Shown piece by piece: positions 47,381-58,900 of a DNA stretch of 64,000 bases. Made by a program: the position numbers and the translations under genes. Source of the stretch: Clavelina lepadiformis (Eukaryota > Chordata > Ascidiacea > Aplousobranchia > Clavelinidae); NCBI RefSeq assembly GCF_947623445.1, contig NC_135244.1, positions 1,240,001 to 1,304,000 of the forward strand, in the 5' to 3' direction. The notes beneath the pieces are model-generated. The model saw nothing but the letters and a program-made list of their open reading frames with translations, was not told the DNA's origin and did not search any database. How positions within the stretch are numbered: position 1 is the first letter of the stretch; the number at the start of each line of letters is the position of its first letter.

Positions 47381-48013
47381 TTTCTAAAAAGTGTCTGAGT
47401 GAGTTATTGACTATGTTTGTGCTGATTAACAAGTAGCCTCTTAGTCATGGTAATGTCAAATATTACTGACACTGAGTGTATCAAATGTGATGCTGTGGTC
47501 GTTTAATAATAAACTGCCGATAAACATAACAAATTTGCAACTGTGCAATATGTACACAAAACTCACGTTATAACCCGAATGCAGTTTTTTGTAGATTGTA
47601 CAACTAAGATGTGTGTATGTTACTTTTGATATACTTGAAGATGCCGTGCTTTTGGTTGATTAATGTGTGTGCAGATTGTGAGTTTTTAATCGTAAAGGGG
47701 TTTTATGCTAAATTGGTTAGTTGGATTAGTTAACCAAAGGCGTGTGCTCTTGTTGCTGAATTGTGTATTTAAACCATGTTGCAATTACTTGTTTGTTCTC
47801 CATTACCTCAATATTTTTCCTTTCTTTTTGTGCAATGAGAACAATTTCCGTCTCATCAATTTTACACATTTTGAATCATTGAAGTTTTTGCTACGGGGTA
47901 TTTTACAAAATGCAAAATAACAGTTTTTTAAAGATTAGAAAGTAGGAAATATTCTTTATGTAGTTGCCAATATAATATTCATTAAAGTTTTTGCCGATCA
48001 ATAAACTAAAGTG
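47381..48013. other. Spacer, ASB to MFF
   Basis: ASB 3' UTR followed by AT-rich spacer. A 71-codon ORF at 47,705-47,920 has no family features. Confidence 0.5.
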
Positions 48014-50748
48014 ATGGACATTCCTTCATCTACCCCTGAACTTGATAATGACCCTGCCGTGCTGCAGCAACTGGCTTACAACAGCGACTTCACCGAAAAC
48101 ATAAGCAACCAAATGAGGGTTCCTGACACTTTGACAGTCGGCAGCACAGAAACTGTTGGTGATGGGCAGATAAATTACAATAATTCATGGGGAAACCCTG
48201 CTTTGAAAATGGAAGTCCCTGACAGAATTGTTGTGTCAGGTCGGACAGAAATCAATAATTCTTTAAATTTTAACAACTGTTTTACATATTTAGCTATAAA
48301 ATATGATACATTTCATTTTGTGTACATAGATTACTGTAACTTCTGTTTAGTACATTTGTCAAACAGCTATCCACATTACAGTGATACTAATTAATTTATG
48401 AAAATGAAAACATGTTTTTAGTTGGTGAGCAGGGCGTTGAATACAGTGAAGGAAAAGATCTTCCGTCCCCTACATATCCACGGCGTGACTTTGATCAAAT
48501 CCCAGTGTCTTTGAGAACTCCACCAAGAACGCTGACACTCCACGACAGAAATCTCGAAGTTATGGATGTAAGTTATTCATACAACTCCATTACTGAAGCA
48601 TAAAGATAGTTTTTTTCATGATTACTTTGATAATAAAGTTCATGTATAACGCATAATTTTTATTATATATCATATTGGTTCTATTTTGTGTGTCATTCTC
48701 ATCATAGTTAGCATTGGAAGTGTCTTCTTCTGTTTCAAAGGTTGGCAACAAAACTCCAGATAAAAATGACGATGATGAAAACAGAACTGCGACGTTGATT
48801 AGGTGAGATTTACTTTTTAAGCCTTGGAACAACAGTCTAACGCTTGCAAATCTGCATTCTTATGACATTTAACAATTAACCTTGGCATCTGGGAGTTTGT
48901 TTTGAAATAGCGTCTAGCTGTTTGTCGCTCGAAGAGTAAACATTAAATTTTCCCACAAAGGAAATGATTTAATCACGTGGTTTGATATCATGATATTGAA
49001 ATTTTAATCGACTTGGTTATATTTATGCTGACGATGTCACTGTATCGGATTAGTTTTAATGTTATTTGATTGGCCTGAGAGGACATCCAAATGAGCGCGT
49101 AGCACGAGGTTTACACGTTAAGGTTTTGATCATCGAAAACTTGCACCGTAGAAAAAGCTCGCTTGAATATGACGCGGGAACTTATGTCATTGGTCAAGCA
49201 GCATCAGCGGGTGAAAGTGCGCTTAACTCAAGGTCAATGCTGGAGAACTTGCAAAACGAAAGTAAAAAGTTTTACAGAGATGTCATCACTAAACTGAAGC
49301 GCTTAAGCCATAGCGATGGAATGGATGAGAGTGAATGCGATGAACGGTTAGAACCTTCCACTCATCCAAGTTATTGTCCTCTTAAAGAGAATGATGATCA
49401 CTGCATGAATTGCGTGTCGTGGTGTAGTGAGTTTTCAAGGTGAACGACTCATGAATCGTCTGCTGGTCACTAAGACCACCGCTTCCCCTGCTTTCCAGCT
49501 ATTTTTTTGTTTTCTGTTGTTCTGCTAACACTATTAGAATAGAAATTTATTGAAATGTCAGATTAAGATTTCTTGGTGTATCCACAACAAGTCCTAGACC
49601 CTGGTAGCAACCCATTCATTCCAAACTGATCTCTTGTCTTACGTATATCTCGAAATAGAACATGTGGAATGTGTATAGACAATAGACATACTTAAAGCCT
49701 TGTGCCAACCCATATCTTGTTGTTTTTTACTGAAGCCAAAATGTGAATCAATAAAACACCAAGCCCCTAATTTAGAAAATATGACCAGTATTCCCTTGAC
49801 ACGTGACAGTATTACATCACTGGATATCCTGTTTCCATTATTACTCATCCTAGGTACGGATTTGATAAAATGTTTCGAATTCCACAGGGTTGTTCACATC
49901 ACGGTTAATATCACAGTCCACTGTACAAATATTTGTTGAGCACACAAAGCCATTGAATAAGTGTCAGAAGAGATTAAAGTGGCCCACCCAGTGATTATAG
50001 CCCTTACTATACTGACATATCTCCAATGGAAACAAAACGAATACAACAAGATTCCCAGAATGAGAGTTGAAAATAACTTTGGTTGTAAATCTTCCGTGTG
50101 TCTGCATGTGCATGAAGTTGCTTTGTGTGGTGCTGCTTGCTTGTTGGTTTTACATTTTCTGTTGAATTCCAGCAGTCTTAAATATAGTTTCAGTGTTGCA
50201 GCACCGTGTTTTGGCATTTGGAGTTGTGTTCAGTGAAGCACATCATTGTTATTTTGCTGTTGTGTTGATTGTGGTCAGTCATGCGTGACTGAGGTTGAAC
50301 AATGCTTCTTTCTTTTTTGTTAGGGCAGGTATGCAGAATAAGCTACTGCAACGATTATTCCTTAATTGTACTAAACTAAATACATTTCTTGCAGTAACGC
50401 TGCTTCTGAACAACTGGGCCTCGTAGAACATTCATCAAGTGAAGAACTTGATGATGTTGCAGTGATGCGGAAACAGGTTTGCACTGTGCTATATTATGGC
50501 GTAGCTAATTATCAACAATATATGCACGATTACCTTTATTAAATACAGCACAACATAAGTGCAAAAATTCTGCTTATAACACAAACATTCTTATAATTTT
50601 CAAGATATTCAAGATGCACCGAAGAATTGCAGTTCTAGAGAAAGACCACGAAGCTCGTGTAAGGCGTGACTATTGCATCTATGGCATCACAATCGCTTTC
50701 TGGCTCGTAAATGGATGGTTTTTGTACAACCATCGGCGATTATATTGA
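48014..50748 (+). CDS. MFF: Mitochondrial fission factor (MFF/Tango11), 230 aa (350 aa with cassette exon)
   Basis: Exons 48014-48239, 48422-48567, 48708-48802, 50395-50476, 50605-50748 (693 bases, in frame). A further 360-base segment, 49080-49439, has AG/GT borders and phase 2 on both sides and could be an optional cassette exon. Family motifs: FTENISNQMRVPDTLTV (human YTEGISQRMRVPEKLKV), MEVPDRIVVS, LRTPPRTLTLHDRNLEVMDL, a coiled coil from MRKQIFKMHRRIAVLEKDHE, and a C-terminal membrane anchor YGITIAFWLVNGWF. MFF sits in the outer mitochondrial and peroxisomal membrane by its tail and recruits the dynamin-related GTPase DRP1 for fission. Its stop is 233 bases from the stop of the convergent YIPF gene. 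Confidence 0.93.
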
Positions 50749-50981
50749 CAATTTTTCATCCTCTGCATTCACCACTCCACACGCAGATTATGGAGATGTC
50801 AGATATTCCAACACTGTGCAATTATTACAGAATAATCATAACACAATATTATGTCGTAATCTGCCTATGTTTCTGCTTATTTTGGCTTATTGTGTGTATT
50901 TGTATTGCACGTTGCTGTATTAAGTCAAACTTCAAGAGTAAAATAACAATTCTGAATAATTTAATTCGTGCTGTTCTCATT

Positions 50982-52111
50982 TTATTCACCCGGCTGACGT
51001 GAAATAGGAGGATTTGGAATGACAGATTTCGTTGAAACATGTTTGACAATTTCCGTGGTCACATTTGCCGCTCTATCTGCTGGCACTTGGTCCATTGAGC
51101 TGAAGAAGTAAAGTCTCAGGGAGATTGCCATCCCAGCGTGGAGCAAGAAGATAATTATAAGGACAATAATGCCAAAATTTTTGTTGTCATCTCTCAACGC
51201 TGGCCACAAGGTTATCAGGATGACGGTACCAGAAAGGCAAATTGCGGCCGCAACAATTATCCAATCAAAAATGTCGTAAGGTACGATGAATAGAATGGAT
51301 GCCGGGATGAATACGAACAATGAGTATCCATATGTGCATATCATTTGCGACACTGACAACATGGTCGATGAATTCCTCCACCAAAAGAAAGCTTTCACAA
51401 GAAGTGGTACCAGAAATGTGTAGCTGTATATTATGATCGCTGCGATCGGCAGCAATTCAAACTCTGGCTTATAGCTGTAACCATTGTCAGCCCAATGGCT
51501 AAATAGTGTTGTGAGATTTCCACACACACTTATCGAAAGAACCAGCGTTGCACAAATCCAGAACGGGCCGTATATGTCCGGTTTTCCACCAATGTAAGTA
51601 TGACTGAAACTTTTTCCAGGTAAAGGAATCATTGAACCCTTGATCCTGTACAATACGGTCGAAGTGTCCACATCAAAGAACTCCTGGTAGTAGGCGAAGC
51701 TCCAAACAGGATTTTTCTTTTGTTTGATGAGCTCAGAAGTGTCAGTGGCATCCTCTTCTTCTATATCGACTGCTGAGTCTGGAAACTTGGAGAAGGTGTG
51801 CGTCTCCTCATTTTTCTCAACATCCAACGTTGCAGCTCCTTTAAAGGAAAATGAGTAATTGTACCCACTATTCATATCGTTTATTTTTCACCATTGACAG
51901 TGGGGAGCGAAAAAAATGGAGCTAATCATGTTTTAGCAAAACAACAACAAATATGCTCTCAAGCAATCAATAATAATACTTGACTTATTCTAACTGGGAC
52001 AAGATCTTTGAGGTGAAACTTGCCTGTGGTTTGCCCAATCTGTCCCTCCATGTCCCACATTTTGTCTCCCGTCGTCTCGTGAAAATCTAATCCAGGTGTA
52101 GAGTCCGACAT
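50982..52111 (-). CDS. YIPF1/2: YIPF1/YIPF2 homologue, Golgi multi-pass membrane protein, 314 aa
   Basis: Two minus-strand exons, 52024-52111 and 50982-51838 (945 bases, in frame). The intron donor is GC, in the strong context CAG|GCAAGT, and the acceptor is TTTAAAG. The N-terminus is acidic and hydrophilic (VDIEEEDATDTSELIK). The Yip1-family core follows: [40 protein letters not shown] (human [21 protein letters not shown]), then five hydrophobic segments in all, ending ISLRLYFF before a luminal or cytosolic tail. YIPF proteins span Golgi/ER-Golgi membranes and bind Rab GTPases. A TTTTTGTAG acceptor about 40 bases before the ATG fits trans-splicing. Confidence 0.93.
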
Positions 52112-52327
52112 AATGACAATCTCGTTGTACCGATGCCTATAATTATAGTTGCTACAAAAATAAAATACACAAATAAAAGATAAACATAGTCCAATATCAA
52201 GACTTGAAAACAACCCAAACAAATGGGTAACGATGGTACTGCACTTTGGCATAATTCCTTGTTCTCTACCATTAACTCTTTGTAACCGGTTTAGTTGTAA
52301 ATTATTACACACCAGGTACCTCATAAG

Positions 52328-52561
52328 CAATGTTCCCTCTAATTTTTCTCGAGTCTGAGCAAACACACTAACTCCCTGAGCGGTCCCTTGGACCACTGTG
52401 AGCAACATCAGACGTGTCACGTGCGCACTGTGGCCATTATTATGGGTTTATTTTTCAATTCAAGTTGGATTTTTTTCTTGCGTGCAACACAGATTTTCTG
52501 TGCGCAGAGACCGTGTCAGCAGTGCGCATTTGGGTACGCGTGCAGTTTAGAGGGAACAGTG
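52328..52561. mobile_element. hAT-like MITE (234 bp)
   Basis: Inverted termini CAATGTTCCCTCTAA and, on the other strand, CACTGTTCCCTCTAA (one mismatch in 15). A perfect 8-bp target duplication CTCATAAG flanks it at 52320-52327 and 52562-52569. No coding capacity. Eight-base duplications point to the hAT superfamily. The termini differ from those of the element at 21,631, so it is a separate family. It sits about 215 bases upstream of the YIPF start codon. Confidence 0.9.
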
Positions 52562-52911
52562 CTCATAAGATTGGTTTTAATTAGATATATTTGGTTTTTC
52601 AATTGAGTGTGCATGCACATTTCACATGGATGCAATTCCAAATCAAAAGTTTTATAAAAACCACCACAGAATATGACGTATACAGAAACAGTAAAGTTAT
52701 TCAAATATGCATATTTAGCAAAGTGTAATGAAAATAAATCAAATATACCAGAAATATTTTTGACAACAAACATATATCTAACTCAAAGGATTCACACGAT
52801 TAACCATTTTAGATAAGAAATAAGAAGTTTAACAGTGTGACAAACTCCAGTATTAGGCTACTGTAATATGAATACCAATATTGAGGAATGCATCCATATT
52901 TTTGTCCCATT

Positions 52912-53451
52912 TTATGCGATCTGTTCTTTAATTTGCAAATAATTTCTTCTACTTTCAATTGCTTGTTGCACCCAAACAAGCTCCATAGTTAGATCGCGTT
53001 TTGTTTCAATTAAGTTTTGTTTAAATTGCTCAGGATCCTTGTCAGGTTTCTCAGGAGATGATAATTCTACCGCTGAGTGCACGCTTTCATCGTCACTATT
53101 TGCAGAGTTATTTTCAGTATCTGTGGCCATCATTTCGTCTGTGAATGTGTCTTCATATTCATCTATCACATCTTCTTTGACTCTTGATAATGAAGATGTG
53201 TCATGGAAGCAACAGTTTTGGTTCTGTTTAGTCATCCTGGGTCTTCTTAAGATGCATTTTCCAGCTGTCACGCACTCGTGGCATACTTGGATTGCAGGAT
53301 AATCCAGTTGTCCGTCGATTGCACCAACTACTGCGTTGTATTCCGAGCAAATTTCCTGAAGTAACCTTCTGATGGAATAACCTCTCCAGAAAGCCTGAAT
53401 TTTTCTTGCGGCTTTTTGCTGTTCTGTGTCGTACAACGAGCTTTGATCCAT
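52912..53451 (-). CDS. IQCC: IQ motif-containing protein C (IQCC) homologue, 179 aa
   Basis: Single exon. An N-terminal IQ motif (AARKIQAFWRGYSIRRLLQE) would bind calmodulin. Next comes EYNAVVGAIDGQLDYPAIQV, matching human IQCC (EYEAIVREVEGDLGTLQW). The middle is acidic and Ser-rich. The C-terminus KRDLTMELVWVQQAIESRRN matches human SHLAMELLWLQQAINSRKE. Vertebrate IQCC is longer, with an extra poorly conserved tail. Function is not established; calmodulin binding is inferred from the IQ motif. Confidence 0.9.
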   Translation of the reverse strand: MDQSSLYDTEQQKAARKIQAFWRGYSIRRLLQEICSEYNAVVGAIDGQLDYPAIQVCHECVTAGKCILRRPRMTKQNQNCCFHDTSSLSRVKEDVIDEYEDTFTDEMMATDTENNSANSDDESVHSAVELSSPEKPDKDPEQFKQNLIETKRDLTMELVWVQQAIESRRNYLQIKEQIA

Positions 53452-55929
53452 GAATGTTGCAGTTTCCAGATTAAGTTCTAGGTCAAGGGTACCAGATCAA
53501 CAGGCGACTGAGACGTGCAGGCTAACTAGCGTCCTGTTTTTGTGAATATAAACAGAATTGATCAAAAAAACAAAAAGTAACAGCTGGATCCTACATTGTC
53601 ATTAAGTTATCAGAGTCACTATTTCAGCACAAATAGGTCACGCAGCCAGTTATTTAAAAAATGAAAACAGTTACAGACTTAAGTTATAAGTGAGGGTACT
53701 GTACTAGATTACGAAGTGATTGAGTTGCTGTTTGCTGATCCAAAACTAGCAGCAGGCATCAGCTGCACAGATCGAAACGTGAAATTAATCGAATGTGAAT
53801 CATATTTTTAGTTCTCTCACACCCAAAACTGCTCCAACTGTAACTTGTTTTGTAAGTTTGCTGCATAACCAGCAAATCATCTGCTTAACGAAATTAATTA
53901 TGACGTAACAGATTAAAAACTTGCGTTTTCAATCCAATGAAGGAGTTGGCAACTGTTACATCATCGACATCTTATTTCTCGGAAGAAATCTACCACTCGA
54001 AGTGTATCGTAAGTTGCGAAATGAATCTTAGGCTATTGTGGAATCAAAAGGGTTCGTTTGCTCGTTGTATGAAAAATGAAATAACATCATTACAGAAATA
54101 AGTTCAACATGGCCTCGTCACAATAAAATGATATAGAACTATAGCCTGTTTTGTTAAATACGTTCTTGGTCTTATTGTAATATTTTTGATCTTTTTTCTT
54201 TGATGAGACTAATACAGTCGCCTACCACACTGCAAGGCTACGCATAGCTAAATAATAAATATGCATTTGTTCAGTAACGTGTCAATGTTTTAGATTAAAC
54301 CATAATGAATTGTCAGCTTGCCACATAACAGCAAGAACGAAATAAATCTTGTTCAGAACAATTCTCTTATGAATGAGAAGCCTAATTTTCCTGTTTCTAC
54401 AATTCTGAAGGAAAACTTGATGTGGTAAAGGTTTACTGCAGGTTAGTAATCATTAAAGTTTTATTTATTCAATTTATTATATATTATTTATTTTATCATT
54501 GAAGTTTTAGAAAGTTTTTAAACCTGTTTTTTCGTGTGATCTTAAACAAATGTAGTTCTATTATAGTTTTTGCTAAATTGTTGATCTCATTTTCACAACG
54601 TTGATTACCTAGACTGGTATATATGGTAGCTTTCGAAAGTTTTACAAGTGGTTTAAGTGCAGACGACAGTTGACGAATTCAAGTTTTTGAAATCACTTCA
54701 CGAGCCAACACACTGTTTGGTCGTCCGCTAATTGGCGAAGTGATACCTTTGAACTTAGAAAAAATTCACGATATGAAAATACACGTTTGTATAGTTTAAG
54801 AAGGTGATGTTTCCCTGATAAACTTTTGTAATTTGTAGATCCAGTGAAAGCTTGGTGTTTTATCTTTTTTTAAATAAATTTCTGTTCAACACTTTTTCAT
54901 CTCATCATTGACATCGGAAATAAGCGAATACGTATTCCTAAATATTAAACAACAACAATACTCCTAACAATTAAACAGGCTCTTAATTTTCAAGTTAAAT
55001 AAAACTATTGACCAATGCAAAGCAGTACAATATCAAAAATTCAATCTTTGCCATCTGTCAACTCTTTTATAATATAATTCCGGTGCAGTCATGATCACTC
55101 ATTCCCAAACGAAGTAAGTTAGACTCTGACACAGCGTTGGCTTTCGCTAAGTAACAAGAACGACTTCCACTGAATAGTCTTATATGTTGTATAAGCGATA
55201 TGCAGACGAAATACAAACAATCGCTTTATTTAGGAAAACATAATATTGTAATCTCTGAGTAGCAAGAAGCTAGAGAAATTAAAGTAACAAAAACATTAAA
55301 ACGAGCATTTACTTAAAATCTACCAGCACCGAAATGTAGGTATGACGTTCGTCATATCAAGAGCCTTGACCGCTTTGGCTTGCTCAGCAGCGCCATATAG
55401 CGGTGACAAAAATATCGATGTGAAATTGCGGTAGAGCAAGTTCCCGATATTACCAGGAATAATACTACAAAACGTTGCGGTAACCGGACCGTGACGTTAT
55501 TGCACGAAACGTAATCGCCAGGAAGAAACGCACAGTGTAAATGACGGAATTAGAAACCCAACGACGCCTGGCGCGGTTGCCAATGGCAACAATCTCCGTA
55601 GAAGCGGAATGTGAAACGCGTTGAAGTGTATCGGTGTATGACGTCATAGACTGGGTAGGGTTAGTCCGGGTTTAGGTCAAAAGACTTTGCACAACTCTGC
55701 AGTATTCCGGAGCCGTGGACACATAAATAACGACGCGGGAAATGAAAAGAAAAAACACGGCGAGAAATCGAAAGAAAACCCGATCGACGAGTTCAGTTGT
55801 CGGCCACAATACAACGCTGGGATATTAACAATTGAGATAGAGGGGCCTTGATAATAGAAATATAAAAACAATTGACGTAATAATCGAGAAAAAGCAATAT
55901 GTAACGTCATAAAGGGTGGAGGAAACGCT
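53452..55929. other. Intergenic region, IQCC to DGK 3' end
   Basis: No supported gene. 55,330-55,680 is GC-richer and promoter-like, with an RFX-type X-box and CRE-like sites. The remainder is AT-rich. ORFs at 55,465-55,647 (-) and 55,677-56,039 (-) are shadows: the second overlaps the last DGK exon in the wrong frame. Confidence 0.5.
55576..55590. promoter_or_regulatory. RFX-type X-box palindrome
   Basis: GTTGCCAATGGCAAC: perfect 6-bp inverted arms around AAT, matching the X-box consensus GTHRCC-N(0-3)-RGYAAC bound by RFX factors at ciliary genes. The nearest 5' end is that of IQCC, about 2.1 kb away on the minus strand; the link is inference. Confidence 0.5.
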
Positions 55930-58900
55930 TCAGTGGTTAGATGGGTCGTGTAGTTCTTTGACGGCGGAGAGAACCCGTTTGATTTGTTCTGGTTTGGTGA
56001 CCCCGAGATCCTTTGAGAAAAAATTTTCAGTTTAAGCAATCAACCGTGATAAGAATCATGAAGATAATCCAAAGATACGAAAAAAGAATTCGAAATGGGG
56101 CGATATCTTGCGTGAACAATGCATTGTTTCAACAGCAACAAACATTTACAACACTTTGCATGGTTTTAAATTTACTTCATAAATTTTGTACGACCAATTT
56201 CTATCTGACGGCAATCCACTTATGGCGTTATAAAATCTTTTTTATGACGTAACAATTAACGACGGTACCTTTAGTTTTGAAGCCTCCAATTTAACAAGCT
56301 GTCTTCCTTGTACGTCATTTCTGATGAACGCTTCCTTGCAATCCTGCAGATGGTGAAGATCCAACCACGACACGACTTCGTCTGAGCTCCAGCTACTCGC
56401 TGCAACGTCACAATCAACAGTTTGTTACGTCACACGCGAATAAACAAAACGCAAATAAACGAAAAATCCCGAAAGTCTAAAGTATCCCAAAGTAAATAGC
56501 TCCCGCCCTTAACCGGCGCCGCTGATTATGACGTCAAAATAGGAGGGGAGGGGACTTACCATCGGAGTCGAGCGACGTTTTCTCCTTTTTGGACGAAGAT
56601 TTCTTGAATATCTTGAACATACCGCTCGAGTTCCGGTTCATCTGCTTCGACGAGTGCGGGATGCTCTCCGCGAACTGCTGGAACAAGACGATGAAGTCAT
56701 CTTCACTACGCTTCGAGTTATTCACACCACGGTTCGCGCACTCACCTCTGCGTTGTTCTGTTCGACCTGACTCAGCCACTTAATCTGCTTAATCTTCTTT
56801 ATCTCACGACGGAGCCACCCGATCCAGTTGTCGAACTTCTCGGCCAGGTCGTGACCTAGATCCTGAAAGGTCAAAGTTAACTTATGACGACATTCATGAC
56901 ATAATAATTAAAAGTAATCAATTACAAAAATAGTTGACAATCCCGTCCAACCTGCGCCCTTCTGCTTAAAATCGCATCCAGCTGCGCCTCGAGGTCAAGC
57001 ACTACCACCACAAATTCTGCCACCAAGTGGTGACCTGCCATCTTGGTCACTCTCCCTTGAGGGCGCAATTTCACGTTGAGACGAAGCAGGGTGGAGACGG
57101 AAGGGAGAAGCTCTTCTTTCAATGACACGTCATCGCCAATCGATTCATTTACGCTGCGTCACAAACAACAGTATGACGTTAACAATGAAAAATGCCAATC
57201 GAGTGAGAAACCGGGGTTTATTCCAAGTTTTTGGGGGTTACAGGGGTCAATTATACCTCGCGGCAATGGCGGTGGCTGTTTCAGCGATTTGTCCGACCAT
57301 GAAAACTTCATTGTCCGTGAGAAGTTCAAAGTTTGACTGCTGGCTCCGGTCCCATTGCTTCTCTTCCCACGACTTCAATGCAACCTCAAGCCTCTGTGAA
57401 ATAACAAACGACATTATTGGACAGTTATGACGCAACAATACATCGTGTTATGACTTAACAAAGCACCCACCCTGTCCCTGGCCAGCATTTGGACTCTGTT
57501 CTTATGCTTGATCTTCACTATGCCCGGTGGTTGGAGCCAGGCTTCCCCGTCTGTCTGCATCGGAACCGGTTCATCTCCTATTATGACGTAATATTACAAC
57601 AATGGCGCTTGTGACGTAATTATGCGGCAGCTTTGTGATCTTTCTTACCTAATATGGTGATCTTCACAGACCTGCATTGAGCAATGCGGTGTTGCTGCAG
57701 CACACCGTCAGGCACCACTATGGCCATGCCCAGCTGTACAGTGCTGAACACCGCCACCACCTCCAGCACCTTGTCGTTGTAGGACGGCGCCAGGAATATC
57801 TGCGGGTGCGAGATGAAATGTTGAAATTACAATTCCAGCTCAAAGAATGCTCAAAGAATTTTGGAAAAAAACTTTCTTTATTGATAATTTTTAGAGATTT
57901 CCCGCTAAATGGCGCACTCACCTCATTTGCTGACTTGGAGCCCCAGAAGTTGGCGCCCCCTGCGTAGGAGGGGATGTTTAGCACGACGATGCCCTGTAAG
58001 GCCGGGAGAGGAATATGGTGCCCGTCGCATTCGAGCTTAATGCGCTGCTCCAGGTTCTTGTAGGTCTTCACCGCGAACTCTTTGGTGGCGAGCATGCCAT
58101 ACCACACCCTGTTCTTCGTGCGGCTGCGCACATAGACATCATAATACATTACCGCAACATAGGCATCTAAGCAAATCTCGACAGCCACTGTATCATTTCT
58201 GACGTCATAGACGGACGACCCACCTGCATTTTTTAGGGTTTTCTTCGCGTTTTCGGTGAAAGTCCAAAGTGATTTTTGCGTCGAGTCCAATCCCGATGTA
58301 ATTATTCATGACGCATTTCTCACTGAACAAACTGTTAAAGCTGCGGTAAAAAACAAAAAACTTCTTGACAATCGCTGCTTCTATCGGCTGCTACTACAGC
58401 ATTGTGCTATGATATGGTCGAAGAAATCCTTACACAGAGTCGTCGGTCTGTAGTAGCGGTGTGGCAGGCGCGCATAGAGCATCAGCGTTCGCAAGCAGGA
58501 CCCGACTCAAAAAACTGTTCCGGCTGTGGGCGCTATAGAGCGGGTTGATGGCTGAACAACAAACACGGCAAGGTCATGACACGGAACGGATATGACGTTG
58601 ATCGTAGAAGTTAATGAAAAAACTTATTTCAAGAAAAGATCATTATGACGTAATAGATGAAAGCACTTACGCGTCGAAAAAGATTTTTTCTGAGAAAAGC
58701 TGGAAATTTCCCGGATGCTGTGAGACGAGAGACCTGCAATTAAAACGATTCTTTCACAATTATACCGATTGTTTGGTAACAAAGGCTAAAACCAAAACCA
58801 CTTAGAAATAGCATCATAAGCAGAATATTCAGGATACGAAAGAACGTGACAGACTTCCAAGAGGTTGCCATAGCTACAACAATGACCGACCTTCTCTGCG

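Noticed and set aside
55677-56039. Minus-strand ORF of 120 codons
   Set aside because: Overlaps the last DGK exon in a different frame from the SAM-domain reading [14 protein letters not shown].
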